The position numbers were made by a program, and so were the translations under genes. This document shows positions 43,123 through 52,278 of a stretch of 64,000 nt of DNA, piece after piece. This stretch comes from Streptomyces olivoverticillatus (lineage in GTDB: Bacteria; Actinomycetota; Actinomycetes; Streptomycetales; Streptomycetaceae). The notes under the pieces are model-generated. The model was not told the DNA's origin. It saw nothing but the letters and a program-made list of their open reading frames with translations, and made no database searches. How positions within the stretch are numbered: position 1 is the first letter of the stretch; every line of letters begins with the position of its first letter. Location of the stretch: positions 456,899-520,898 of the forward strand of contig NZ_JACHJH010000003.1 of assembly GCF_014203555.1 (NCBI RefSeq). The letters are read 5' to 3'.

Positions 43123-43289
43123 CTTTTCCGGTTGTCACGTCCGAGCAGCCTCCCCCGGCGGGTGCCGCCAGGTCCGGCGACACGCGCGCCGCGAGCGGCC
43201 GGGTCACCCGTCCGATGCCATGGCCCCGCCTGTGCCGCAGCGGGCGCACCGATGGCCGGGCGCCGGTGCCGTGATGGCATGCTGACAGC

Positions 43290-44024
43290 GTGAACCGACC
43301 TGAAATCCGCCTCAGTTTCGCCCCCGAACTGCACCTCTTCGTCGCCCCCGAGCGGCGTGGCGGCCCGACGACGCTCGTCACCGACGGCTCGTCGAGCCTC
43401 GGGCACGTCGTGGAGTCGCTCGGCGTCCCGCTGACCGAGACCGGCGGGCTGCTGGTCGACGGGCGCGAGGTGCCGCCGGCGCACGTGCCGCTCCCGGGCG
43501 AGACCGTGGAGGTACGGGCGGTCGCCCGGCCGCAGGCGGTGCCCGGGGCCCCGCTGCGGTTCCTGCTCGACGTGCACCTGGGCACGCTCGCGCGGCGGCT
43601 GCGGCTGCTGGGCGTCGACGCCGCGTACGAGAGCGACGACATCGGCGACCCGGCGCTGGCCGCGCTCTCCGCGGCGGAGCGGCGGGTGCTGCTCTCGCGC
43701 GACCGCGGACTGCTGCGGCGCCGGGAGATCTGGGCCGGCGCCTACGTCTACAGCGACCGGCCCGACGAGCAGCTGCGCGACGTCCTGGGCCGCTTCACCC
43801 CGCAACTGGAGCCGTGGACGCGGTGCACGGCCTGCAACGGTCCGCTGCAGGACGCCGACAAGGACGCGGTGCGGGAGCACCTGGAACATGGCACGCAGCG
43901 GACGTACGACGTCTTCGCCCAGTGCATGCTCTGCGGGCGGGTGTACTGGCGCGGCGCGCACCACTCGCAGCTGCAGACGATCGTCGACGACGCGGTGCGC
44001 GAATTCGGCGCGGCGGCCGCATAG
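43290..44024 (+). CDS. Mut7-C RNase and ubiquitin-like domain protein
   Basis: A 244-residue protein. Residues 1-85 form a ubiquitin-like fold (LSFAPELHLFVAPERRGG, then HVPLPGETVEVRAV). The rest is a Mut7-C/PIN-related RNase domain: FLLDVHLGTLARRLRLLGVD, SRDRGLL, and a zinc ribbon with CTAC and CMLC pairs. This two-domain arrangement is widespread in bacteria. It should act on RNA in the cytoplasm. GTG 43290 start. Divergent from the ACP operon. Confidence 0.88.
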   Translation: MNRPEIRLSFAPELHLFVAPERRGGPTTLVTDGSSSLGHVVESLGVPLTETGGLLVDGREVPPAHVPLPGETVEVRAVARPQAVPGAPLRFLLDVHLGTLARRLRLLGVDAAYESDDIGDPALAALSAAERRVLLSRDRGLLRRREIWAGAYVYSDRPDEQLRDVLGRFTPQLEPWTRCTACNGPLQDADKDAVREHLEHGTQRTYDVFAQCMLCGRVYWRGAHHSQLQTIVDDAVREFGAAAA

Positions 44025-44097
44025 CGGGGCGCACCTTTCAGCTGCGCATTTCAGCGGTCTGAGGCACGCTGGAGAGGTACAGCAGGAGGTGGACGGC

Positions 44098-44367
44098 ATG
44101 CAGACAATCGTTGGATGGCACGTCGAGGTCGAATTCGAAGAGGTCGAGAAAAGAACGCGGGCGGCGGCCATGCTGCGGCTCCCGGACGGCACCGAAATGC
44201 GGGCCCGTGCGCACGCCACCCGGCATCCCGACGACCCCGAACAGCTGCGGGTCGGCGAAGAGGTCGCCGCCGCCCGCGCCCTGAATGAGCTCTCCCGCGA
44301 GCTGCTCGACAAAGCGGGGCGCGACATCGAGGAGGTCACGCACGTGAAGGCCCACCCGGCCATGTGA
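44098..44367 (+). CDS. DUF1876 protein
   Basis: An 89-residue protein with AGGAGG before the ATG. It begins MQTIVGWHVEVEFEEVEKRT and contains TRHPDDPEQLRVGEEVAAAR, the conserved block of DUF1876, a small dsRBD-like family of actinobacteria. Function unknown. Confidence 0.85.
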   Translation: MQTIVGWHVEVEFEEVEKRTRAAAMLRLPDGTEMRARAHATRHPDDPEQLRVGEEVAAARALNELSRELLDKAGRDIEEVTHVKAHPAM

Positions 44368-44451
44368 AGCACCTCGTGGCGTGCCGTGTACCGAGGGTCC
44401 GAGGGCGGTAGTTTTTGCCCGTCCTTTTCCTCGGTGCCGGGAGACGCGGTC

Positions 44452-44895
44452 GTGTTCAAGGGATTCAAGAGTTTCGTGATGCGCGGTGACGTCGTCACCG
44501 TGGCCGTCGGCCTGATCATCGCCCTGGCATTCTCGACCCTGATCAAGGCGTTCACCGACTCCGTGATCAGTCCGATCATCGCCAGCATGCAGGGCGGGCG
44601 CGCGCTGGGACTGGGCTGGCAGCTCGGTCACAAGGGCAACAAGGCCACGTATCTCGACCTGGGTGCGTTCATTTCGGCGGTCATTTACTTCCTGATTTTC
44701 ATGGCCGTCGTCTATTTCTTCATCGTCGTGCCGTACAAGCACGTCCAGGCGCGCCGCGGCATCACCGTGTTCGGCGACCCCCAGCCCCTCAAGGTCTGTC
44801 CCGCCTGCCTCTCCGACGACCTGCCGGCCGCCGCCGTCACGTGCAGGCACTGCGCCTCCGAACAGCCGCCCGCCGCGGGCACCCGCACCCCTTGA
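44452..44895 (+). CDS. mscL: Large-conductance mechanosensitive channel with zinc ribbon
   Basis: A 147-residue channel protein from GTG 44452. It has the MscL signature: FKSFVMRGDVVTVAVGLIIA for the N-terminal helix and TM1, then a loop and TM2 (ISAVIYFLIFMAVVYFFIVV). In place of the usual coiled-coil tail it ends in a CPAC...CRHC zinc ribbon. It protects cells from hypo-osmotic shock by releasing solutes. The zinc ribbon is seen in other actinobacterial homologues. Confidence 0.9.
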   Translation: MFKGFKSFVMRGDVVTVAVGLIIALAFSTLIKAFTDSVISPIIASMQGGRALGLGWQLGHKGNKATYLDLGAFISAVIYFLIFMAVVYFFIVVPYKHVQARRGITVFGDPQPLKVCPACLSDDLPAAAVTCRHCASEQPPAAGTRTP

Positions 44896-44917
44896 GGGGC
44901 TCCGCCGACCGGCGGGA

Positions 44918-44950
44918 ACGACTTTCGTGACCCCCAGGCACGACCTTCGG
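44918..44950 (+). promoter_or_regulatory. Direct repeats before histidine kinase gene
   Basis: CGACTTTCG at 44919 and CGACCTTCGG at 44941 are near-identical, 22 bp (two helical turns) apart, about 40-70 bp before the kinase start. Likely binding sites for the cognate response regulator. Similar motifs recur inside the kinase gene around 46205-46237. Confidence 0.4.
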
Positions 44951-44989
44951 TGAACGTCCCGGGTGCGCGGCCGTGCCTAAGGTGCGGGC

Positions 44990-46696
44990 ATGAACGCGAC
45001 ATCCTGGGCCCGTGACCTGTGGCGACGGCTGACCGAGCCGGGGCAGTGGTCCCGGCGCCGGGCGGCCGGAGAGTGCCTGCTGGCCTTCGTCCTCGCCGTA
45101 CTCGCCGCCTGGGGGGAGTACGTGACCGGGCACGGCTGGGTGCGGGCCGTCGCGGTCGCGGTCGCCGTCGCCGTCCTGTCGGTGGTGCGCCGCGCCCTGC
45201 CCGCCACGGCGCTCGTCGCCGCGGGGCTGCTGTGCGGCGGCACCGAGGGCGGCGGGCTGCTGCTGCCCGTGGTGGCCTGGTCCGCCGGGGCGCGGATCAC
45301 CGGCGTGCTGCGCGCCCTGCTGGCCTTCAGCGCCTCCTTCGCGCTCTACGCCGCGCTCGTCGTCTGGATCGCGCACCCGGGGTGGGTGTGGCTGGCGGTG
45401 ATGCACACCCTCTTCTTCCTGGTGTTCGCCGTCGTACCGGGGCTCGCCAATCGCTACTGGACGCAGCGCCGCACCCTGCTCGACACCCTGCGCGAGCGCA
45501 ATGCGCAGTTGCTGCGCGAGCGGCAGATGATCGCCGGGCAGGCGCGGATGCGCGAGCGGCAGCGCATCGCCCAGGACATGCACGACAGCCTCGGTCACCA
45601 GCTGGCCCTGATCGCGGTGCAGACCGGCGCGCTGGAGGTGGACCGCGAGCTGACCGGGCGGCAGCGCGAGGCGGTCGGCGTGCTGCGCGAGGCGTCGGTG
45701 GCCGCGATGCAGGAGCTGCGCGAGGTCGTCGGGATCCTCAAGGACGGCACGCACGACGAGGGGCAGCCCGCCTCCAGGGTGGTGGCCGGCATCCAGGGGC
45801 TCGTCGACGCGGCCGCGGCCGCCGGAATGCGGGTGGGGCTGGAGCGGACGGGAGAGGCCCGCCCGCTGGCGCCCGCGGCCGATCACGCCGCCTACCGCGT
45901 GGTGCAGGAGGGCCTGACCAACGCGGCCAAGCACGCCCCGAGTGCCTCGATCACCGTCAGCCTGCGCTACGAGCCGGACTCCCTGGTGGTGGAGGTGGCG
46001 AACGGGCCGGCGCCCGAGGGTGCGGGCGGCCGGGCGACGGCCGGCGCCGTCAGTGGCGGGCAGGGGCTGACCGGCCTGCGGGAGCGGGCCCGGCTGGTCG
46101 GCGGCATGGTGTTCGCCGGGGCGGTGGAAGACGGCGGATTCCGCCTCGCGGCCGTGCTGCCCTACGACTCCGCGGAGGCCCGGGAAGCCCGCGAGGCCCG
46201 GGAGACGACCTTGGTCGACGGCGGGGGCGACTTTCGGCAGCAGTCCTGGGCGGCTGGGCCCGGCGAGGGTGGAGCGGTCATCGACCTGCTGGATCCGCGC
46301 GAGGAGTTCAAGGACATCATGAGCACGAAGAAGAGCAACGGCTGCCTGCTCGGCTGCGGCATCGCCCTGCTGATCCTGGTGGCCCTGGCCGTGGCGGCCT
46401 TCTTCGGAGTGAGCAAGGCCATCGACGAGACCGACAAGGCGATGGTGGACCCCAGTGTCTACGCGTCGGTGAAGGTCGGCGACCCCGAGGATCAGGTGCG
46501 CGAGAAGCTGCCCTCGGGCAAGTCCGTCCTCGTCTCCGACCTCCAGGGCAAGGGCCCGGCCGCACCGGCCGGTGCCACCTGTCTCACCCTGCTGTCCAAG
46601 GGCGGTTCCACCGACGTGAATACCGACACCGTTGACCGCTTCTGCTTCAAGGACGGGAAACTGGTCGAAAAGCGCGAGTTCGACGTCAAGAACTGA
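44990..46696 (+). CDS. Sensor histidine kinase with extra C-terminal membrane domain
   Basis: A 568-residue protein. Five membrane helices (30-150) lead to a HisKA_3 domain with phospho-acceptor H198 in AQDMHDSLGHQ, then an HATPase_c domain (DHAAYRVVQEGLTNAAKHA; GLTGLRERARLVGG). After about residue 405 a linker leads to an additional membrane helix (CLLGCGIALLILVALAVAAF, about 448-468) and an extracytoplasmic domain of about 100 residues. The latter may begin at its own ATG (46319). It pairs with the truncated response regulator 44 bp downstream. Confidence 0.88.
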   Translation: MNATSWARDLWRRLTEPGQWSRRRAAGECLLAFVLAVLAAWGEYVTGHGWVRAVAVAVAVAVLSVVRRALPATALVAAGLLCGGTEGGGLLLPVVAWSAGARITGVLRALLAFSASFALYAALVVWIAHPGWVWLAVMHTLFFLVFAVVPGLANRYWTQRRTLLDTLRERNAQLLRERQMIAGQARMRERQRIAQDMHDSLGHQLALIAVQTGALEVDRELTGRQREAVGVLREASVAAMQELREVVGILKDGTHDEGQPASRVVAGIQGLVDAAAAAGMRVGLERTGEARPLAPAADHAAYRVVQEGLTNAAKHAPSASITVSLRYEPDSLVVEVANGPAPEGAGGRATAGAVSGGQGLTGLRERARLVGGMVFAGAVEDGGFRLAAVLPYDSAEAREAREARETTLVDGGGDFRQQSWAAGPGEGGAVIDLLDPREEFKDIMSTKKSNGCLLGCGIALLILVALAVAAFFGVSKAIDETDKAMVDPSVYASVKVGDPEDQVREKLPSGKSVLVSDLQGKGPAAPAGATCLTLLSKGGSTDVNTDTVDRFCFKDGKLVEKREFDVKN

Positions 46697-46740
46697 TCAA
46701 GGACTCAACCAATTCCGAGCAACAGTGAGCAGGAGACCAG

Positions 46741-47187
46741 GTGATCCGCGTCATCGTCGCCGACGACGAGCCCCTCATCCGGGCGGGCATCAGGATGATC
46801 CTCACCTCGGCCGAGGATATCGAGGTCGTCGCCGAGGCGGCGAACGGACGCGAGGCCGTGGAGCTGGCGCGGCGGCACCGGGCGGACGTCGCCCTGCTCG
46901 ACATCCAGATGCCCGTGATGGACGGGCTGGCCGCCCTCGCCGAACTGGGCCGCACCGCACCCGGCGTCCGCGCCCTGATCCTGACCACCTTCGGCGAGCG
47001 CGACAACGTCCTGCGGGCGCTGCGCCAGGGCGGCGCGGGCTTCCTGCTCAAGGACTCGGCGCCGGCGGAGCTCATCGGTGCCGTCCGGGCGGCCGCGGCG
47101 GGCGACGCCTACCTCTCGCCCGCGGCCACCCGGCACGTGGTCGACTCCCTGGCGGCCGGCCCGCCCGCCGCCCGCGGCGAGGAGGCG
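46741..47187 (+). pseudogene. Response regulator, truncated (receiver only)
   Basis: The first 149 codons encode a NarL/LuxR-type receiver: MIRVIVADDEPLIRAGIRMI with phospho-site D54 in LLDIQMPVMDG and K104 in FLLKDSA. The family continues with a LuxR HTH (about 65 residues), which is absent. At about 47187 the frame passes into antisense of a ferritin-like gene and runs on to 47841 as a chimera of 366 codons. It is the partner of the kinase just upstream, so the two-component system probably no longer controls DNA directly. Confidence 0.85.
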
Positions 47188-47685
47188 CAGCACGCCCTCG
47201 CGAATGGTGTTGTAGAACTGCCCGATGGAGGTCCAGCCCTCGTCGGCGGGGGTCGCCGGGTGTCCGGGCGGCTCGGCCACGTACTCCGGCCGCTCGATGG
47301 TGAGGAAGGTGTCCAGCGCTTCGGTCCCGAAGTGCCGGAGGGCGACGGGCACTTCGTCGCGACTGTAGGGCAGCCGGGCGGGGTAGCCGGTGACGAACGA
47401 GGAGTGGGCCACCAGGGGCGTGCCGTCGACCGCGTTGAGGAGGTTGGCGACGAGTGTCATGTGCAGCATCTCTTCGAGCACGACGGCGCGGATGGCGTAG
47501 AAGGCGGGCCGGTTGGCGCCGGGGCGCAGCGAGTACATGCCCGTGAGGTAGGGCGGGATGGTGAGGTGCTCAAGGGTCAGTGCGGCCTGGAGGAAGACGT
47601 GGAGCTCCGTGCGGTCGCGCGGCACGTGGAACGGCGGCTCCGCGACGCGGTGAAGCCCTCCCGTGATGCCGGGGGTGCCGGTCAT
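47176..47685 (-). pseudogene. Ferritin-like domain protein, truncated at its 3' end
   Basis: From ATG 47685, which overlaps the GMC gene stop as ATGA. About 170 residues: MTGTPGITGGLHRVAEPPFH, then LTLEHLTIPPYLTGMYSL and AVVLEEMLHMTLVANLLNAV. The EH and ExxH pairs are ferritin-type iron ligands, as in VioB-like iminophenyl-pyruvate dimer synthase family proteins. After IREGVLRLLA the native sequence stops at about 47176-47187 and the frame continues in antisense of the response regulator to 46705. Family members are longer, so the end is missing. Confidence 0.8.
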
Positions 47686-49559
47686 GGCCGTCCCTTCGGT
47701 CGCGTGCGGAGGGCCGCCGGGCGGTGCAGGCCGGTCAGGTCGCGGTGGATCTGCTCGCAGCTGCGCAGGGCGAGGGCGGCCATCGTCAGTGACGGGTTGG
47801 AGGTGCCCATCGAGGGCATGCTGCCGCAGCCGACGGCGTAGAGGTTCGCGTGGTCCCAGCAGCGCTGCCACGGGTCGACCACGGAGGTGGCGGGCGAGTC
47901 GCCCATGACGTGGGTGCCCGCGCCGTGCCCGGCACCCTGGAAGACGTAGTCGCGGTCGCCGAAGCGGAACCAGCCGGGCGCAAAGGGGCCGGGGGCGTAG
48001 GAGGTGTGGTCCTCGGCGCCGAGGAGGGCGAAGACCCGGTCGGAGACGGCCTTGGCGGCGGCGATGCCGCGTTTGACGTGGTCGGAGAGGTCGTAGGTGA
48101 GGACGGGCCGCAAGTTGCCCAGCAGGTCTCGGTGGGCGGGGTCGACGGTCACCCGGTTGCGGGGCTCGGCGTCCTGTTCCATGGCGAACTGCAGGGTGAA
48201 CTGGCGGCCGACGCGGTGGCCGAGCGTCTCGCGCAGCCGGGCTCCGAACAGGCCCTTGCCGCGCGGCTGTCCGGGGTCGCCGGTGATGCCGAGCAGCCGG
48301 GCCACGTCGCTGTCCGGGGAGCCCGCGGGCCAGCCCCAGCCCCAGTTGCCGATCTCGATCCGGAAGGGTGCGCGCTGCCGCCGGGCCGCTCCGGTGCGGA
48401 AGCTTTCCAGGCCGGAGGTGGAGCCGGGGCCGCGGAAGGGGCCCGTCGGGCCGTCCAGCAGCCCCCAGGTGAGCAGCGTGGGGTGGTCGAGGAGGTTGCG
48501 CCCCACCTGTCCGCTGCGGTTGGCGAGGCCGGAGGCCAGCAGGAGCCTGGCGTTCTCGATGGAGTGGGCGGCCAGCACGACGAGGTCCGCCTCGGCGGTG
48601 CGGGTGACGTGGGCGGGGGCGGAGGGGTCCTCGTACTGCCGGTACTCGACGCCCAGGACGCGGCCGTCGTCGCCGACGAGGACGCGGCCGGCCACGGCGC
48701 GGGTGACGAGGGTGACGCGATGGTTCCAAGTGACCTGCGTTTTGAGGGGGTTGTACTTCGCCTGGACCGGGCAGACCGGGACGCAGGAGGCGTTGCCGAC
48801 GCAGCGTTCGCCGTAGTCGGGCAGTCCGACCGCGCCCGCGGGGCGGTAGCCGCGCCCGCCGTCGTGGCGGGGGTCGGGGGTGCTGTTGCGGGCGTGCGGG
48901 GTGGTGACCACGCGCAGGACGGTGTCCGTGCCCGCGTCGGCCACCGTGGCCCCGTCGAGCCGTGCGGCCAGCATCCGGTCGAGGTGGCTGCGGGGTATCT
49001 CCTTCATGGGGTAGGCGTAGCCGTCGGGGAACGGCAGGCCGATGGCGTCGTGCTGTTCGGCGGCGTCGCCCGCGACGCCCAGCGCCTGCTCGGCCGCGCG
49101 GTAGTACGGCTCCAGGTCGCCGTAGTCGAGGGGCCAGTCGCGGCCGTAGCCGTAGGTGCTGCGGACGGCGAAGTCGTCCGGGTGCATGCGCAGCGCCAGG
49201 CCCATCCAGTGCAGGGCGGTGCCGCCGGCCGCGCGCAGGTAGTCGCTGGCGTAGGGCAGGGCGCCGTTCTGGACGAAGTAGCCATTCGCCCGGTAGCCGC
49301 CCGCGGGCAGGCCTTCGAGGTCGAGGACGCTCGGGGAGGGTGCGGCGGCGTTGGGGCGGTAGGGCGCGTTGGGGACCTTCGCGGGGGCCGCGTAATAGGT
49401 GTCGAGGGCGTCGAGGTGGCCGGGCCAGGTGTCCAGGGTCCGGGTGCCGGCTTCGAGGACGAGGACGCGCCAGCCCTGTTCGGCGAGCTGACCGGCTACC
49501 AGCGAGCCTGCCATTCCGGCGCCCACCACGATCACGTCGTGGCGCTGCGCCGCGTTCAC
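47682..49559 (-). CDS. GMC-family FAD oxidoreductase
   Basis: A 625-residue flavoprotein. FAD-binding GAGMAGSLVAGQLAEQG lies in DVIVVGAGM near the N terminus; a GMC-type C-terminal block ends with HVMGDSP and SMPSMGTSNPSLT. A cysteine cluster CVGNASCVPVCPVQAKYNP lies in the centre, as in sorbitol/gluconate-type dehydrogenases. It is coupled by GTGA to the small subunit before it and by ATGA to the ferritin-like gene after it. It probably oxidises a sugar or polyol with electrons passed on. Substrate not clear. Confidence 0.85.
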   Translation of the reverse strand: MNAAQRHDVIVVGAGMAGSLVAGQLAEQGWRVLVLEAGTRTLDTWPGHLDALDTYYAAPAKVPNAPYRPNAAAPSPSVLDLEGLPAGGYRANGYFVQNGALPYASDYLRAAGGTALHWMGLALRMHPDDFAVRSTYGYGRDWPLDYGDLEPYYRAAEQALGVAGDAAEQHDAIGLPFPDGYAYPMKEIPRSHLDRMLAARLDGATVADAGTDTVLRVVTTPHARNSTPDPRHDGGRGYRPAGAVGLPDYGERCVGNASCVPVCPVQAKYNPLKTQVTWNHRVTLVTRAVAGRVLVGDDGRVLGVEYRQYEDPSAPAHVTRTAEADLVVLAAHSIENARLLLASGLANRSGQVGRNLLDHPTLLTWGLLDGPTGPFRGPGSTSGLESFRTGAARRQRAPFRIEIGNWGWGWPAGSPDSDVARLLGITGDPGQPRGKGLFGARLRETLGHRVGRQFTLQFAMEQDAEPRNRVTVDPAHRDLLGNLRPVLTYDLSDHVKRGIAAAKAVSDRVFALLGAEDHTSYAPGPFAPGWFRFGDRDYVFQGAGHGAGTHVMGDSPATSVVDPWQRCWDHANLYAVGCGSMPSMGTSNPSLTMAALALRSCEQIHRDLTGLHRPAALRTRPKGRP

Positions 49560-50008
49560 GCGGGGCATCCCTCGGCGGGCGGGTCCGCCCATGTGCCGAA
49601 CCCGGGCGCCTTCGCCCCCGGCGGATGCCCGCCGAAGGTCCGCCAGACCAGCCCCTCGGTGTACGCCTCGGGCGAGACCACGAAGGCGGCGTTGGCCGTC
49701 TCCCGGCCCAGCTCCCGGTGGGTGGAGCGGGCCAGTTGCGGCCAGACGCCCAGGTACCACAGGTGGGTGACGGCCCGGGCGATGTCCCGTGCGGTCTCGT
49801 CGGCGAGCGCGTCCGGATCGCCTCCGGCGGCATCCATGGCATCGATGAAGCGGGCCACGGCGGCGCGGCCCACTTGGCTGATGGTGGTGTCGTGGTACAG
49901 CCGGACCATGCCGGTGGCGCGCAGGGCGAATTCGTCGAAACCCGTCAGTTGCCCGGAGATGGCGACGAATCCTGCACATTCCGCTTGTGCTGACTTCGGG
50001 AGATCCAT
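49556..50008 (-). CDS. Sugar dehydrogenase small subunit-like protein
   Basis: A 150-residue protein from ATG 50008, starting MDLPKSAQAECAGFVAISGQ. It has LTGFDEFALRATGMVRLYHD and a C-terminal EGLVWRTFGGHPPG region, resembling small subunits partnering GMC dehydrogenases. It lacks a clear twin-arginine signal. First gene of an operon small subunit-GMC-ferritin-like. Confidence 0.65.
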   Translation of the reverse strand: MDLPKSAQAECAGFVAISGQLTGFDEFALRATGMVRLYHDTTISQVGRAAVARFIDAMDAAGGDPDALADETARDIARAVTHLWYLGVWPQLARSTHRELGRETANAAFVVSPEAYTEGLVWRTFGGHPPGAKAPGFGTWADPPAEGCPA

Positions 50009-50087
50009 CCGGTACCCACCCAACTGTGAGACTTCTGCCTTTCTAGCGCAGAGTCCGCATTGGGTGAAGAAGGGGTTTTCCCCGGAC

Positions 50088-51026
50088 CTACCGCTGCACC
50101 AGATCGCTCGGATCCGTGTTGGCCCCGCACACCACCACAGCCACCGTCTCCCCTTCCGACGGGACGTACGGCCCCGATGCCTCCACGGCCGCGAGCGCCG
50201 CGGCGGCCGCGTGCTCGACCGCCAGCCGCCGCTCGTCCCACAGCCCCTGCCGCGCGCGGACGATCGCGCTGTCGGGCACCAGCACCGACCGCACGTCCGC
50301 CTCCCGCGCCACGGCAAGCGCCGTACGGGACACCCGCCGCGCGCCCAGGGCGTCCGCCGCCACCGAATCCACCGCCACGTCGACGACGCGCCCGGCCTCC
50401 AGCGCGGCGTGCAGCGCCCGGCAGTTCTCCGGTTCGACGGCCACCGTCCGCACCCCGTGGTGCCGGGCGGCCGTGGCGACGCCCGCGAAGAGCCCGCCGC
50501 CGCCGACCGCCACGACGACCGTGTCCAAGCCGGGGATCTGCCGCCGGATCTCGTCGAGGAGGGTGCCGGCGCCCGCGGCGATCAGCGGATGGTCGTAGGC
50601 GTGGCTGGCCAGCGCGCCCGTCGTCCGCTCGAAGTCCCGGCAGGCCGCCAGCGCCGCGGCGTACTCGGTGCCGACCAGCCGTACGTCCGCGCCGTAGCCG
50701 CGGAGTTTGGCGACCTTGACGTGCGGGGCGTTCTCGGGCAGGAAGACGGTGGCCCGTACACCCTGCCGGCGCGCGGCCCAGGCGCATGCCAGTCCCGCGT
50801 TGCCGCCCGAGGCGATGGTCACGCCCGCTTCGGGCAGGGTGCCCGCCTCGCGGTGGGCGGCGAGGAAGTTGTGGGCACCGCGCGCCTTGAAGGAGCCGGT
50901 GTGCTGCATGTGCTCCAGGGCCAGCCAGACACCGGAGTCGTCCCGGGTGACGGTGACGGGCCTGACGTGACCGGACACCCGGTCGGCGGCGCGCTTGACG
51001 TCGTCGTAGCTGAGGCGGTGGTGCAC
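50088..51026 (-). CDS. Threonine/serine dehydratase
   Basis: A 312-residue PLP enzyme of fold type II. The PLP lysine is K47 in TGSFKARGA; the substrate loop is SGGNAGLA and the phosphate-binding loop GGGGLFAG. It should deaminate L-threonine or L-serine to a 2-oxoacid and ammonia. GTG 51026 has AAGGAG before it. No regulatory ACT domain, so it is of the catabolic or related kind. On the same strand as the TetR gene but not obviously in an operon. Confidence 0.85.
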   Translation of the reverse strand: MHHRLSYDDVKRAADRVSGHVRPVTVTRDDSGVWLALEHMQHTGSFKARGAHNFLAAHREAGTLPEAGVTIASGGNAGLACAWAARRQGVRATVFLPENAPHVKVAKLRGYGADVRLVGTEYAAALAACRDFERTTGALASHAYDHPLIAAGAGTLLDEIRRQIPGLDTVVVAVGGGGLFAGVATAARHHGVRTVAVEPENCRALHAALEAGRVVDVAVDSVAADALGARRVSRTALAVAREADVRSVLVPDSAIVRARQGLWDERRLAVEHAAAAALAAVEASGPYVPSEGETVAVVVCGANTDPSDLVQR

Positions 51027-51118
51027 GGTGTCTGCTCCTTTGCAGGGAGGGGTCACTTCGACGATACGGCGCCCTCTCCCGGGCCGGTCGCGCCGCCTGG
51101 CCGGAAACGGGCGGACGC

Positions 51119-51685
51119 CTAAGGCGTGCCGGCCCCGAGCAGCACACATGCCGCTTCGCGGGCCTGAACTGCCGCTTCGGCGTCGCCGGAGAGGGCCGCG
51201 GTGGTGATGGCCCCTTCGGCGAGCAGCACCAGATGGTCCGCCAGCGGCGCGGCGGCGCCCGCCTCGGCGACCAGAGCGGCCAGATAGGCCCGGAAGGCAT
51301 CCTTGTGGGCGCGGGCCGCGGCGGCCACCCCGGGTGCGGTGGCACCCAGCTCGCCGCAGGAGTTGACGAACGCGCAGCCCCGGAAGCCAGGTTCCGCGAA
51401 CCAGTCGCCGAGCCAGTCGAAGACCGCCAGGATCCGCTCGCGCCCCGGGGGGCGGGCGTCGGCGTACTGCCGCAGCGCGGCGCGCCAGCGCTCGTCACGG
51501 CGCCGCAAATACGCCTCCACCAGCGCTTCCTTGGAGGGGAAGAGCTGGTAGAGCCGCTTGAGCGAGATGCCCGAGGCACTGCGGATCGCATCCATGCCCA
51601 CGGTCTGCAGGCCGCGGGCGTAGAAGAGCTCCTCGGCAGCGTCGAGGGCCCGGCCCGCCAGCGCCTCCTGTGTCGCCGTCTCCAT
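51119..51685 (-). CDS. TetR-family regulator
   Basis: A 188-residue protein; ATG 51685 has GGAGG. The N-terminal HTH reads [20 protein letters not shown], then [20 protein letters not shown]. The C-terminal part fits a TetR ligand domain with a cysteine pair ([12 protein letters not shown]). It is divergent from the DUF1348 gene across a region with two copies of a palindromic operator, so it probably represses that gene and itself. Confidence 0.9.
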   Translation of the reverse strand: METATQEALAGRALDAAEELFYARGLQTVGMDAIRSASGISLKRLYQLFPSKEALVEAYLRRRDERWRAALRQYADARPPGRERILAVFDWLGDWFAEPGFRGCAFVNSCGELGATAPGVAAAARAHKDAFRAYLAALVAEAGAAAPLADHLVLLAEGAITTAALSGDAEAAVQAREAACVLLGAGTP

Positions 51686-51705
51686 GCGGTCATCCTCCCC
51701 TTGCC

Positions 51706-51759
51706 CGAGAACCATCGTTCTCCTACGCTACCCGATCATGTGGAGAACGCTCGTTCTCC
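51706..51759. promoter_or_regulatory. Twin TetR operators
   Basis: GGAGAACGCTCGTTCTCC (51742-51759) is a perfect 18-bp palindrome. CGAGAACCATCGTTCTCC (51706-51723) is a second, slightly imperfect copy. Their starts are 36 bp apart, both in the 102-bp divergent promoter region between the TetR and DUF1348 genes. Confidence 0.8.
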
Positions 51760-51787
51760 GCGCGAGGAAGAACATCGAGGGAGAGCC

Positions 51788-52225
51788 ATGCCCGACAGCA
51801 AGCCGCCGCTTCCGCCGTTCACCGCCGAGACGGCCCGGCGCAAGGTCCAGGCCGCCGAGGACGCCTGGAACAGCAGGGACCCCGAACGGGTGGCGCTCGC
51901 CTACACGGTGGACTCCCAGTGGCGCAATCGCGACGTGTTCCTGTGCGGCCGCGAGGCGATCACCGAGTTCCTGCGCGAGAAGTGGCGGCGCGAGCTCGAC
52001 TACCGGCTGCGCAAGGAGCTGTGGGCGTACACCGACGACCGGATCGCCGTGCGCTTCGAGTACGAGTGGCACGACGCCGAGGGCCGGTGGTTCCGCAGCT
52101 ACGGCAACGAGAACTGGGAGTTCACCCCGGACGGCCTGATGAGCAAGCGCTACGCCTCCGTCAACGACGTGCCGATCGCGGCGAGCGAGCGGCGCCTTGC
52201 CCCTCGGTGCGGGCCGTTTGCCTGA
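51788..52225 (+). CDS. DUF1348 / NTF2-like protein
   Basis: A 145-residue protein with the cone-shaped SnoaL/NTF2 fold pattern of DUF1348: [40 protein letters not shown] and [18 protein letters not shown]. It may bind or isomerise a small hydrophobic molecule; no catalytic residues are certain. Controlled by the divergent TetR through the twin operators. Confidence 0.85.
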   Translation: MPDSKPPLPPFTAETARRKVQAAEDAWNSRDPERVALAYTVDSQWRNRDVFLCGREAITEFLREKWRRELDYRLRKELWAYTDDRIAVRFEYEWHDAEGRWFRSYGNENWEFTPDGLMSKRYASVNDVPIAASERRLAPRCGPFA

Positions 52226-52278
52226 CCGGCCGGGCGCGCCGCCGGGGCGGGGGCCCGGCGGCGGCCGATGCTGTGCGC

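Noticed and set aside
46741..47841. Response regulator extended to 366 codons
   Set aside because: Only the first 149 codons are receiver sequence; the rest is antisense of the ferritin-like gene and not native.
47850..51122. 1090-codon plus-strand open frame
   Set aside because: Runs antisense through the GMC oxidoreductase and dehydratase genes; no plausible protein composition.
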